Shown here: positions 12,786 to 25,700 of the stretch, piece after piece
How the letters are laid out: each line of letters begins with the position of its first letter
How positions within the stretch are numbered: position 1 is the stretch's first letter
DNA from: Mantis religiosa
Taxonomy: Eukaryota > Arthropoda > Insecta > Mantodea > Mantidae
Reading direction: 5' to 3'
Length of the DNA stretch: 64,000 bases
Assembly (NCBI GenBank): GCA_030765055.1
Contig: CM060953.1
Span: 21,093,687-21,157,686, forward strand
The notes under the pieces: model-generated
The model's database searches: none
What the model saw: only the letters and a program-made list of their open reading frames with translations
What the model was told of the DNA's origin: nothing
Position numbers and translations under genes: made by a program

Positions 12786-13471
12786 ATAGTGCGATCCATA
12801 TAAACCTGAACCATTGCAATAAGACATAACCTTTGAACCAATGACAGGACACACGTACAACTTTGGGAGAATATAATACACAATTGGGAGATTACATTAC
12901 ACTATTTACATCTCAGAGAAAATGTTGAAAGTGTCCTCCACCAGCATCTATACATGTTTATACTTGTCTCACCATATTTTCTCAAGTTTTACAGAGAGTA
13001 TCCTCGCCAATGTTACTTACTTCGGTTCGAATGGATTCCTTGAGAACATCAATTGTCCGTGGTCTATTCTTGTACACTCTACTTTTTAGATACCCCTACA
13101 AGAAAAAATCCGGTGAGGTTAGGTCAGGGGATCTGGGAAGCCACAGTCCTTTTGAGATTATTCAATTATCAAAGAAACTGGTTACAAGTTCCATGGCATC
13201 ATTAGATGTATGGCACGTTGCTCCATCTTGCTGGAAATAACCTTCTCTCAATTCGATATCACCCAGCTGCTCCACAAATGTCTTGAAGATACCCATATAA
13301 ACTTAAGTGTCTACAGATGCTGGTGGAGGACACTTCCAACATTTTCTCTTAGATGTAAATAGTGTAATGTAATTCCCAATTGTGTATTATATTCTCCCAA
13401 AGTTGTACGTGTGTCCTATTATTGGTTCAAAAGTTTTGAAATGATTCAGGTTTATATGGATCGCACTGTAC
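12786..13471 (-). mobile_element. Tc1/mariner-superfamily transposon with long inverted repeats, deleted
   Basis: Inverted repeats of about 160 bp (12788-12950 and 13310-13470) begin AGTGCGATCCATATAAACCT. Between them the minus strand encodes a transposase tail: QQDGATCHTSN, LPRSPDLTSPDFFLWGYLKS, VYKNRPRTIDVLKESIRTEV. It carries the catalytic Asp residues but is interrupted by a stop and lacks its N-terminal half. The element sits just upstream of the first visible BRAP exon. Confidence 0.85.
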
Positions 13472-13553
13472 CTATTAAAATGATTGTTTGCAGTCTTTTG
13501 CTTTAAATATGACACAAATAAAAAATAATTTCATAATTCATTTTCCTTTACAG

Positions 13554-13727
13554 CAGTACCCTGTGGTGCTATGGCAGCTGAAGGAAACAAAACAAAATTC
13601 TCACGTGGGCAGCGGGAGATGTGCGATATCACAATTGAGACTTACACAAGCGATCTAGCAGAAGCTAAACCCAGCAGACTCATTCCGGGTTCAGAAAGCA
13701 AAGAGTTATCCTTAACTGCAGTGGAAG
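13554..13727 (+). CDS. BRAP: BRAP first visible coding exon
   Basis: The acceptor tttccttta-cag precedes 13554 (a second CAG allows 13557) and the donor gtaaaa follows 13727. The exon starts with the last two bases of a split codon and ends with one base of the next. It encodes the motif GQREMCDITIETYTS, matching the conserved GRREMTDVIIETMKS of vertebrate BRAP. The first in-frame ATG is at 13571. The reading frame stays open upstream of it through the acceptor, so I treat this as an internal exon, although initiation at 13571 cannot be excluded. Confidence 0.85.
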
Positions 13728-16700
13728 GTAAAATTCAAGAGCACTTTTCTACACACAGCCACTGAAACAAAATTGCATTAGAAATAAGCTTAGATTGCAA
13801 TAACTTAGTATCCCCATTTCCAGAAATCTTACGCTAAGTATTATTTTGTCTATTTTACTTCATTAAGCTCTGTAAAGTAATTTATTGTAAACTTTTAATT
13901 GCCAAATTTCTTTATATCTGAAGTTTTTGTAACATCTGTGTTCATTTAATTGTGTATTGAAGTCTTTATACTAAAAGATCTATTATTTTTTGCATTTATT
14001 CAGTTTATTCAAACTTGATTTTCCATGACAATAAAAGGGCCTACTGCAAGAAGGAGCTATACCACTTCATCTATGTAAGAAGAAAAATGGTGTTTGTGAA
14101 ATGTATCACACATAGATAATTATATGCTATTACTATCTCTTATTTGATTGAAGCAAACATATTAAAAGAAATATTGTTTCAATAGTCAAGGGTCGGCATC
14201 ACTTTAAAAACATAATTATACACTACAAGGTGCAGTTCAAAAGTAACGCATAAAAAGTTCTCGATATTCTCTATTCACACAAAATATCCATAACACACTT
14301 GTCATTTTCCACATAGTCGCCTTCATTTAAATACAGTTGCCAACGCTCAACTCAATTTTCCAAACAGTTTTTCTAAGAGTCTTTGAGTATATGTTAAACT
14401 GCAGATCATAAGCTTGATCTATAGGAAAATTGTTTCCGTCTGAGAGTGTTTTTCAGAATGTCAAAACTGCCAGAAGCGTTTGGAGCAAGTTCAAGTGAAT
14501 AGGGAGGATGTGTAAGTGTTTCAGTTCCATTTTGCCTTCCTCGGTAGCTTAGATGGTAGCATGTCTGCCTCACATTCAAGAGGTCCCGAGTTCAAATCTT
14601 GGTCAGGGTGTTACCTGGATAAGGTTTTTTCCAGGCTTCTCCCTTATCCTGAAAGATGAATGTTTGGTAACTCTAAGCCCTATGGACCCTGGGCTCATTG
14701 GAACATCATTTCACCCGTTCCATTAATTCTCCGATACAACTTAACGTTGGAGGACGTAAATTACAACAACAAGAAAAGTTTTATCTTACGTTGGAATTCA
14801 GTGACAGTCCAAACCTTGTGCAGTTGAGGATGAACTTTCACTCCAGTTCAGGCTAATTTTCTGCAAATGCAGGCAACAGTTAGTTCTTCAAAAGGTCTCT
14901 GTTACATTCTCTGGAGATTGACATGCCCTTTGGAAGAGAATATGACACAATAACATTTGTGATCCCAGAATATTGAGCGCAGAGTGTTTTCTGCAGATGA
15001 GCCAACATGTTTGTGGCAAGTCTGAAAGTTTCCATTGGTTTGAGTGTTGCTTTATTTCATGATTGAAGAGTGCATTCTGTGTCTCGTCCATAGTGACCCA
15101 CCATTTCCAAAACATTGTGAATCTGAGAGCCTTGCCAGCAATTCTTCCTAACAGGTCATTCAGATAATTCAAAATTTAACTGTATTGGAACACCACAGTG
15201 AAGTGAGATAATTATTAAATTGTAGATGACTCATCAGCTTCACTTATGTACCTATATTGAGGGCATGTTCTGCGAACCATCATTCGCGTAACATATCCTC
15301 AATATAGGTACAAGTGAAGCTGATGTGTAATAAATACGACTCATCTATAATTTAATAAAGGTCATTCAGAGTTGTTCGTTGTTTTTATCAAGCGTTTTTT
15401 GCACCCAACAAGCAATCAGTTTTGCCATTTTGAAGTCAGCTTTAATCATCCTCAATACTGAACCATGACTGAGGCTTGTATTAGTACAAATTTCCTCCAT
15501 GGTCATTGTACAATCTCTCAGAATGAGGTCGACATGTTCTGTCTTTGCAGCTGTGCAAGATATGCAGGGTCAGCCTGCCTGGCAAATTGGTGCTGGTCAC
15601 TCCTATTTTTAACTTTATTATCCATGTATTCACATTGTTATAATCTACTGCATCATCACCACAAACAGGTAAGGAAATCGCTATTGTCCCTCTATGTGCT
15701 CACTTTTGGAGCGCTCACATTGCCCTAGATCATCTCCTTTGCCCACAGTCATTTCTGCTGCAACAACAATTCTACAGTTACAAAAAAAAATGTATGTATT
15801 AGTTTTGGACTTAACCTCATATTTCTGTTAGAACTGAATATTTGAAAATATTGTGACTTTGTGGGTTCGTGAAATGAAAAGTCCAATTGCACCACTCAAA
15901 AATGTTCTTTATTTCCACCGACTTACAGTTAAACACTTGCCAATAACACAGAATTACGTAATGCACACAATTACGATTCACCAGTTCGTCCGTTACAATT
16001 CCACTGTACGCTCACAATTACGTAAATTCTTCCGTTGCACAGTCTTCTCGTTCACTAACACGGCGCTACTTCTCTGCTTGCCAAACACTGACTGACTGAC
16101 TTCACTCACTGCAGCCCTTTTTATAGGAATATCACCGTCTTCTAGAAGTCTCTGGTTTCAGTGAATTACCGCGAAAGTTCCAGTTGGCAGTGGGAGGGGG
16201 GAAAGAGGCGGCCAGCGGCAAGTGACATTTCCCTAATCATCCCCCTCAGTTAGTGACAGAGACTAATGGGAGGGTGTGGTTGGCTCCCTCTGGCCCCCTT
16301 ACTCAGCTGTTGTTGGTTGCGCTTTCCGCTAATTGGGTGACAATATAATTTAAATGGCTCCAACTTCTGTGAAGTCAGTCCCTCTTTTCAGAAACTATTT
16401 GTAGTTGGTTTATTAATACTCGTCACTTACTTGTTTATATTAAAGAGAGACTAGTTTCAAAGGCATTTGCCTCCATTTTCAATCTCTTTCCAACTGGCAT
16501 CTGTTGTCTGCTCTCTCTGGTGGTGGAACTATGAGCAAGTGAGCAGACAACAACAGATATCAGCTGGAAAGAGATTGAAAATGGAGGCGAATGCCTTTGC
16601 AACTAGTTTCTCATTAATATAAACAAGTAAGTGACGAGTATTAATAAACCAACTACAAATAGTTTCTGAAATTAATTTTGATGTCACTGTTACTAAATTC

Positions 16701-19700
16701 CTCCAAACACATATATCAGTCTCTCTTGTTGAGCTTGAGATTCCAGTAAACAGTGATATACTGATAGACTTTATAGTAACAAGAATATGGAGTCCTTTAT
16801 TTTCACAGAAGCTACTCTAGAGTAAGTGCAAAACAGGAATGAACATAAGGCTGGGCTAGGCATGGCTGGTCTATCGCTGACTAGCCAGAGAGGTAAGTGT
16901 GACATACAGTTAAACTTGCATATGGCTCGCTGTGTTGAACTTTGCGGCTAATTTGTTTGACTGCTCAAAAGGTAATAATTACAGAATTATTTTGTTTTTC
17001 CCATGTCACAGAGGTATTTTTTCTGAGGGTGACTGTCTAAACCCATGTTTGTAGGATATATGGAAGTAGGGAAAGATAAGACGCCGGACCAGACAGAAAA
17101 GAATCAGTAACAATCTATGAAAGAAAACAGAAACATGCTGATGTATTTGTAACTTGCATTTACTAAAGTGGTAATCTTTTAAGAGTGCAAATGTTGGTAA
17201 ATATGTCACATAGCAAGCCTAGCACAAGTCTCCTAGAAGTGACTGCAAGATAACTCATAAGATTTTACACAGGCATTCCAGAAATATCTTTCATGTGTAT
17301 TCAGTTTTCAAACAGCTGTCAATTAAAGAAGTTTATGAAAGTAAACATTTCACTCAGGGCGAGAATTAATGGCACAAGCCTGTCGGAGTTCTCATTCTCT
17401 ATCAAACATTGTTAAAGAAGGCTAGCAGGTCACTAAATCAGGAGAAGTTTCCATATTTAGGTCTTCTGTAAAACATCGAACAGAGGAAAAAAAAAAAAAA
17501 AAAAACATGCTACCAACTTAGACAATTTTCAAAAGTGTGTTTTGCCTAGAATGATTTATGATTTATATGACAAGAATGAATATCTAACTACCAAAAGGCT
17601 GACAAATTTAATGAGGGAGAAAATAGAATATACAGGCTCTGTATCTTCTGTGTATAACATTTTGAAATCTCTTAGGTTCAAATGTGGGAGAACCAATGAT
17701 GGCTGCAGATTTCTGCTTGAAAGAAGCGGACTAAAATTTGTGCACAAAATGCGCATCGTTAAAAGTAAAGGTGATCGATCCCAGGCCCAAATTTTATTTG
17801 GCTGAAACCTAGGTAATTAAAATTCACAGGAGGAAGAATTATGTTTGAATAATTTGTGTTTTCTGACTTTCATTGTAACGGTTGTTTGGTTTAGGCCCTG
17901 AGAATTGTAAAATTGTTTAAATATGTGGTTTAAAAATTGATATGGACATGTTAAAATGAGTAAGAAAGGAAACTTAAAATTCAGTAGGTCATGATATGAT
18001 GCAACATGTAATTGATATGATGTGAATATTTTCTGATTGATAGTTTTAAATATGAAATTATGTAATGTGTGACATGGACCAGTAAAAATTGAGTTTGATT
18101 GATAGTGATGGCAACGAGAGAATGAAAAATCAATAATTTTGGTAAAACAGCTAGGAAAAAAGTGTCTTTTGATTGCGTAATGTCGAAGAGAACAGATGTG
18201 TTTCGGATTGTGGAATGTCAAGGTGAACGGACTAAAATATTAAAAATAATTAAAACCTTTCAGAAAATTGTATCGAAGAAATACAAAAAATGGTGTAAGT
18301 ATCACAATTAATTATCACAGTTTGGATGTTTATAAATTAAACAAAATTTACTTATTTCTGAGTTTATTTAACAAAATGATTCTTTCGCTTGCGACCACGC
18401 TTGAGAAAAGGATTCTCATGTTACTACTGAAGCAGTGCAGGAGATTTTAGATACATCGATACATCTGAGTACCACTCTGAACCAGAGATTCAGATCGGGA
18501 AGATGTACCACGACCCTCGCAGCTACGTGAGACATCTTACACATACATTAAGGGAATTCCTGCTACAAAATGGTTTCCCAACTTGAGGCTTCAAGGTAGT
18601 CAATGTGCCGCATCCCATCTTCCCATCACCAAAATTCTATTACATCATACTGTTCTTTTTATAGAATTTTGCTAAGCAAATTTGTTGAGACAAAGACCGA
18701 TGTACCTTCCAACTCTGTCGCTGCTCCCTGTGGAATTGATAATGCCAAAAGAGACCATCGCTGTATTGCTAAGACCATGTTCATGTCTTATTTTGTAGCT
18801 ACTCTAGGAAGGCCATGTTTTGGAGTACATGAAGTTCTTGGAGACAGCGTATAATAATTTGGATGGTGAACTACTGATCACATGTTCTTGGGTTGATTCC
18901 CTGGCATCTTCTTGAAAGTTCTGATCATGTACCAGTCTTCAAGATCAGAATATACATTACAAACTTAAACATTGAATTTGATCACTACTTTCTATAGGTG
19001 GATAGTTAATATATTGCTCCAACTTACACTGGAAAACTTGAAAGAATACATTATCTCCAGCTACTGAGTGTCTCTAATCGTTGCCTGAAGATATGCCCCA
19101 TTCAAGTAATTTACATATATGAATCTAGAATGCAGAACCAGTCTAAAATGCTAAATAAAATGTTCATTTTTTCATGTCTTGTGGCATAGCTCCATTTTGC
19201 AGTGCATCTTTCACTTATTTCACTGTTACACCTTTTTACAGTAGATGCAAAACCTAGGCGTTCCTGTGAGCCAGACTTCAAACCAAGGGATCAGATAAAC
19301 TTCATATCCGGCAATCCATTTGTTGAGGTTACCAAAGGCATACTTCATCTGTATAAGGAAGAGTGAGTATACTAACATAAAATTTTTTATGAAAAATTGT
19401 TTCGTGAAATCGCAGTCCTCATCAATTAATAAGAAAATTTTCATCATTTCTAAGAAGATAAGTGAAGTTTTATGTTAAAAATTATTATATTTGTTTGCTT
19501 CACTGTTAATAGTTTCATATTTTACGTATTTATTAGCTTTTGATTTGTAAATTATTTTTAGTATTTGCTTAACTAGTTAGAAAATTATTAGGTTTCTCCA
19601 TAGCCACAATTGCATAAGCTTATGAATAACTTTTGAAAGCCTCACAAGCACTTCACTTTTCTTAAACTCCAAAATAAATACATATTAACATGGCGGCTGC

Positions 19701-22700
19701 AAATGCCTCTGCAAAAGGATTAAGTTTGAGCATTCCACTGTTTTTGTTGATTGCCACATGAAGGAACAAAAACAAAAAAAACAAAAAAAACAGCAGAACA
19801 TTCAAGCTGATGTTATTGAGCTGGATGTAGCCCCATTATTGTATAACACTGAAATTTTCTAGAACATTTCATTTTGGCAGATCTGAAAGATTCCATTCAT
19901 GAGTGTTTCATTCCTTCAATTTGAGAGGTTTTGGTTTCTCAAAGGTTTCTTCTGTTACTGCCAGGCTATAAAAGAGGAGTGTAAAAGCCAACCTGAGTTC
20001 AGTTCAGTTGCTAGTTATGAGTTGACCAATGAATATTGGAGTTATCAGAGTTAACATGCACAATAGCACAAGTTGGCGTTGGCGCATGTACCAGAGGAAT
20101 AAGGACAGTGCTAGGGAAGGAGATGTGTTGGCATTGCATATCTGTAAAAAGCGAAAGTGATTTTGAGTAGCATTGGGCTAATGGTTCCAGTAACAAATAA
20201 TTTAAATTTAGGGCAATTTTGTGTTGTCATTTTTGTTACAATATATGGATAATAATTTTAATTACAAGGTACGTCCAGAAAGTAAGTTCTGTTTAGTAAT
20301 AAAATTAAATTGTGTACAGATACAGAAAAATTACTCATTGCACAAAATTCTACAACTCTTAAACTACTTTTCCACATAACTGCCGAAATTTTGCAGGCAT
20401 TTGTCATAGCAAGGCACTAGTTTTTGTATACCTTCTTCATAGAAGTTTGCTGCCTGTGTCTTCAACCAGTTGGAAACATTTTCTTTCAGCTCTTCATCAT
20501 TGTTGAAGTGTTGACCACCAAGGAAAGATTTGAGATGCAAAAACAGATGAAAGTCACTAGGAGCGAGGTCAGGGCTGTATGGAGGGTGGTCAAACACATC
20601 CCAGCCAAATTCCCTGTAGAATGTTTTTCGTTGCATTTGCAGTGTGTGGTCATGAAGAAACACAACACCTTTTGACAGCCGATAAATTTCAATTGGTTCC
20701 ACTTTTCCTAGCATTTAGAAAATGAATCACAGATCTGATTTCACAAGCAGCGGGATTTTCAATCAACACTGATATTGTAAACAAGCACAACAAAGCGTAC
20801 GTGGCTGATAGCGATCTCAAAATGGTGCACGTTTCTTCTCCTTGATACAGAGCGTCTACCGCGCATGTGCGGAACTGCGATCTCAGCGCTGCAGCGGAGA
20901 TAAATTTAAACAGAACTTGGATCCTGTATCTGTTACAGTTTTTAGTCTTATGTAACTTTTTATATTTATCTTTGTATCTTGAACTGACGTGTCCTATAAC
21001 ATATGTATTATGTTCCAAAGGATGAAATAAATACAATACAATACTTTCTGGACACCCCTTGTATTTGGCTTTTTCTCTTGTTTATATAACACAATTTTAA
21101 GCATATATAATACAGAACCTTTGTTTGGATGTATGGCCAGGCTAACAAAAAAATTTTTTGGCACTATGAGGCACGTAGTTTGCTAGCCAAGATGTTCATA
21201 GCCCTTTAAATTGAAGCACATAGATTTCTCATGCAAATTACAACTACAACATGCATACACATTCATCATAGAAGATGGAAATTGTTTTTGTGTGACTACA
21301 CATCTCACACTTTTTATGAAAATTTACATTAACATTTATTAGTTCTTCATAGCCATGTAAATAAAGCCATGCTTGGTCCATAAAAAGAAAGAAAGTTTAG
21401 CATGGTGGCATAGCGAGATTGATAACATTATTGTGACTGTGAGGGTTACGTAGAATCAAAGATCTGGTTTGTAGAAATTTAGAACACTCTTTATTGCAAT
21501 AAAAAGACGTGAAATTGACAGTCAGCTGTCTTCAAGGTCGAATCAGTGCTCCGCCGCACATAAACAAATGAAAGAGATCACTGCGGTACACTTCAAACGT
21601 CCACTGTTGCAATAAATATCACATAACTGCCGCTCTAACACCTTGCGGGTGTTTATACCCCCAGCCATTGTTTCTAAGAAGCTGTAGACCTTTCAGTATC
21701 ATTCGTGGCAGCAAGAGAAAGACAGAAAATTCTGGGACCTCTCTCTGTCTCTTTCTTTCTCCTGGCAAGCATCCCGCTCTCCTGCCCATGCGCCTGGCTT
21801 TGGCTTGTTGTGGCAGCACAACAATGCCATCAGTGACACTGCTCCCTCCTCAAGGCTGGTCGTCCTGAACAGCACCATCATAACGGGCCAGATGATCTCG
21901 GGGTACCACCAACATGTTTCCTCGGGGCACCTTCTGGATGCGGTAGATCACATCATTAATTCTCTTTACCACCCGGTACGGTCGTTGCCACAGTTATTGA
22001 AGTTTTGGGCAGCATCCCTTGTTCCAGGTAGGGCAGTACCACCAGACCAGGTCACCTTGCTGGAATCCTTGGCTGTAGGCGTGCCTGTCGTACCAGGTCT
22101 TCATTATTGAACACCTAATTACAAAAACTAATTCTCACATTATCAAATGGCTGTAATTCACAATTTTTAGGATTGAAACATAAGGTATCAAGCTCTGTAA
22201 AACTTACTTCAACTGATCATCCGGCACAAGGAGGGGATGGAAAAATGGAAGGGGTATGGAATAATTTAAAACAGCACAGTGCAGGGCAAGCAATTCCATG
22301 TAAATGGTCACAACATCAAATAGAAGTCTGTGTATATTAAAATCATTTAGAAAATTTCAGATTTAGGTTTTTTTAAAATAACTGCATCTTTACCATTTAT
22401 GTAAAGCAAACAAAAGTAAGAGTTATGAATTTAATTTGTTTGTTGTGGTATATCTTGCAGTGAACTTACACCAATGGATAGAGCTGCACAGCGCAGTCAG
22501 ACTGTGTGCATTTTGGCAGTCCCAGCCACAATGACATGCCATGATCTCCTGACTTTCACTGCTGCTTGTCATGCTGATATCCAGCACCTTCGCATCATCC
22601 GAGATGGCTCTCCTAATCGTTACATGGCTTTGCTCACATTCCGTTCTCAGGTGAGAGCAGCTTATAACTTAATGTAAGACTTAAAACATAAATTATAATG

Positions 22701-25700
22701 CATGAAAATATTTACAGAGAGATATTTAACAAAGATGCTACAAAGACTAGAGAGGAAAATAATTGTGTAAGTCACAAGTAACCAGTAATTCTTATATAAA
22801 GCAGACTTCATCTTGAAAAAACTATTTGTAGTTGTTTTTTAACATCCATCACATACATTTTTATTTTTTTAAAGGAACTAGTTTTGGGAACTGTTGCTTC
22901 CATTTCCAACCTCGAAGGTCCTATCATTTGTTGTTGTCTGCTGTCTTCTGTCTGGGTTTCAACAACAGCAACTTACTAAATCTAAAAATCGATGCAAGTA
23001 TGACCTCCAATATCGTGACACAGTATTTTAATGATATCATGCTATGTACTTATGCACAAAAAAGCAAATTCTATTTGATTTTAAGAGACGTTCTTTTGCA
23101 CTTCAGCTTAATATAGGCAATAGTCTAGTTCAGTGTGTAAAAAGTGTAAATATTTTAGGTTTAATCCTGATGACAAGTTAACTTGGAACAACCACATTGA
23201 AAAACTAGAAAGTAAATTAAGCTCAGGACTTTCTGTGTTGCAATATTTAGCCAGTTTTCTCTCAGTAGATACTAATAGTATATTTTGCATTAATATATTC
23301 ACACATTTCTTATGGCATCGAGCTTTGGGTACACACTTCCAAATTAAACTTTAACAGAATTTTTCTCCTACAAAAAAGAGCTATCAGATACCTGGCAAAA
23401 ATAACATGTACGAGTTCATGCAAGCCATATTTTATAAAATTAAACATACTTATCTTCCCTGCATATTTATTTTCTGAACAATACTTTTTGTACATAACAG
23501 GAAGACTAACCTCCACTAATTCCGAGATCCACACATATGAAACAAGGGGAAAAAATAACTACATAATTAAAAGTCACAGGTTAAAACTTTTTGAACATAA
23601 ACCCCAAATCTTTGGTCCAAAATTACTTAATAAGCTTCCGGAAAGCTTTAAAAAATACTGTGTCAGCTGCTAACTTTAAATCTAAACTGATTAAACTCTT
23701 GTTACGCAGAGCCTATTATAGTATAGATGAATATTTTGATGATAACTTCAATGATTTTGAATAGATTGTTTTGTATATGTGTGTGCATGCGTATGTGTAA
23801 CAATTTTTTGATATTTGTAAAACATAATATATAATGTCTGTACTATGTTATAGTGAACAATAGAATGATTGATTCTCTTTGGTGGAATTATGAACTTCTG
23901 TATCAAATTATTGACTAGTGGGTTTTCAAAGTTTATTACTTGCTCCTCATTTGTCCATATTAAGACATCTGATTTATGATATGTTCCATGAGTTTACTTA
24001 CCATTCTGTTTTCACAGTTTTCATTTGCAAAGACTATATTAGCAGCACAGAATGTCAACAGTAGAAAGTACAATATAAAAGTTAATCGAGACGATATTGA
24101 CACATTGCTTCACTTACTCTGTTTTTTACATGACGTTTCAAGAACTGTTGCTCCCATCTTCAACTGAGACTCGTAAATTCATGGAACCATGAAATATTTC
24201 CTTTTAAGATAGATTTCCTCTTAATCGGGGGTCCTTTGAAAGCAGGTTTTACTGTACTACATTTGAACATCTAGCCCCCTAACTACATTAAGTTAGAACT
24301 CCAGTAATACTCTCTGAGAAATTATGTCAATATTGAAGATATAAGACAGACATCAAGCACTAGAATCACACGAATCAGATGTATCACTCAGAAGCAGGTC
24401 CTGTGGTAGTCTCCTCTTCAAGCGTGAGGGCTGGCGCATGCGGACGCCGATGTTATAATGCAGAGCTCCTGGAACTTCTTGCAGCGTGGAAAAGAAATAA
24501 CGGGCGATCCTGCAAATGTAGTCGTGAAGAGGTAACAGTCCTAGTTCGTGATGGAGCTGCTGTTTACGGATGAACCATGGAGCATTGGTAGCGATGTGCA
24601 TGAAGCGATTCTGTATAACCTGAAGACGACGCAGATGACATGTGTGTGCAGCCCCCCACACTTGGCAGGCATATGTAATAAGCGAACGAACAAGTGATTT
24701 GTAGAGTAACAATGAAGACTGTAGGTCGAGGCTGGAATGGCGATGCAACAGAGGTGAGAGCTTTGAAAGTCGCCCGGAGGCCAGTGATATAAGACGATCG
24801 ATATGAGCATGCCAGGTCAGTCGAGAGTCCAAAAGCACTCCAAGGTATTTAACGGGAGTTGTAGTGGGGAGCCAAGGGACATTGTTCCTGTAGAGACACA
24901 GCGGAGGAAGCGGAGTATCTGGTGAAGAGTGAAGATTTTAGCCTCGGTTTTCTGAGGGTTCAAAGAGATCCGCCAAGTGCTGAACCAATGAATTAGGCAA
25001 TCTAAAGAGAGCTGTACTGCTTGTTGTGCGTGCTGGAGATTAACATAAGAATAATATAGTACTGTGTCATCAACGTAAAGAGCTAAAGAAGTTGGAGCTA
25101 AGTCAGGAATATCAGAAATGTATATATTAAATAGAGTTGGGGCCAAGATAGAACCCTGTGGGACACCTGCGGTAATATTACGTGGGGATGAAAGCTTTCC
25201 ACCAATGAGTACTGAAAAGCTGCGGTCATAGAGGAAACTGTGGATTAGATGTGATAAGTAATCAGGAAGACCGATGCAGTAGAGCTTTATGAGCAAACCA
25301 TCATGCCAAACCCTGTCAAATGCCTGTGCCACATCAAGGAAGACAGCCGTGGTATACTGATGGGCCTCGAAGCCGTGAACAATTGACTGAGTTAATCGTA
25401 AAAGCTGATGGGTAGTGGAATGTTTGTGACAAAATCCAAATTGATAAGGCGGAAGAACATGGTTATGATTAAGGTAAGACAGAAGATGGCGATGAATTAC
25501 TTTTTCAAACAGCTTAGAGAAGGTCAGCAACAGACTTATAGGACCATAGCTTTCGGAGAGGTAATTAGTGAATTCATTTAATAAAATTTATTAGTGACTT
25601 GTATTCTGTTATGTCATGCACAATATAAGCTAGACATTAGCTAGATAGAGTCAAACTGAAAAATTCAATGCCATGGCCGGGATTTGAACCACAGATCTCC

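Larger units (their letters stand above)
14224..15640 (-). pseudogene. mariner-like transposon, broken by two insertions
   Basis: Minus-strand remnants in order: ILRDCTMTMEEICTNTSLSH near 15530-15470, HGSVLRMIKADFKMAKLIAW near 15470-15400, then WVTMDETQNALFNHEIKQHS near 15100 (first catalytic Asp), then PKG-like QRACQSPENVTET. An end resembling a terminal repeat (GGTGCAGTTCAAAAGTAACG) is at 14229. The gene is interrupted by a family C mini-PLE (15165-15358) and a SINE (14532-14768), so it predates both. Confidence 0.75.

Noticed and set aside
20424..20675. Plus-strand ORF of 83 residues
   Set aside because: Antisense of the mariner transposase on the minus strand.
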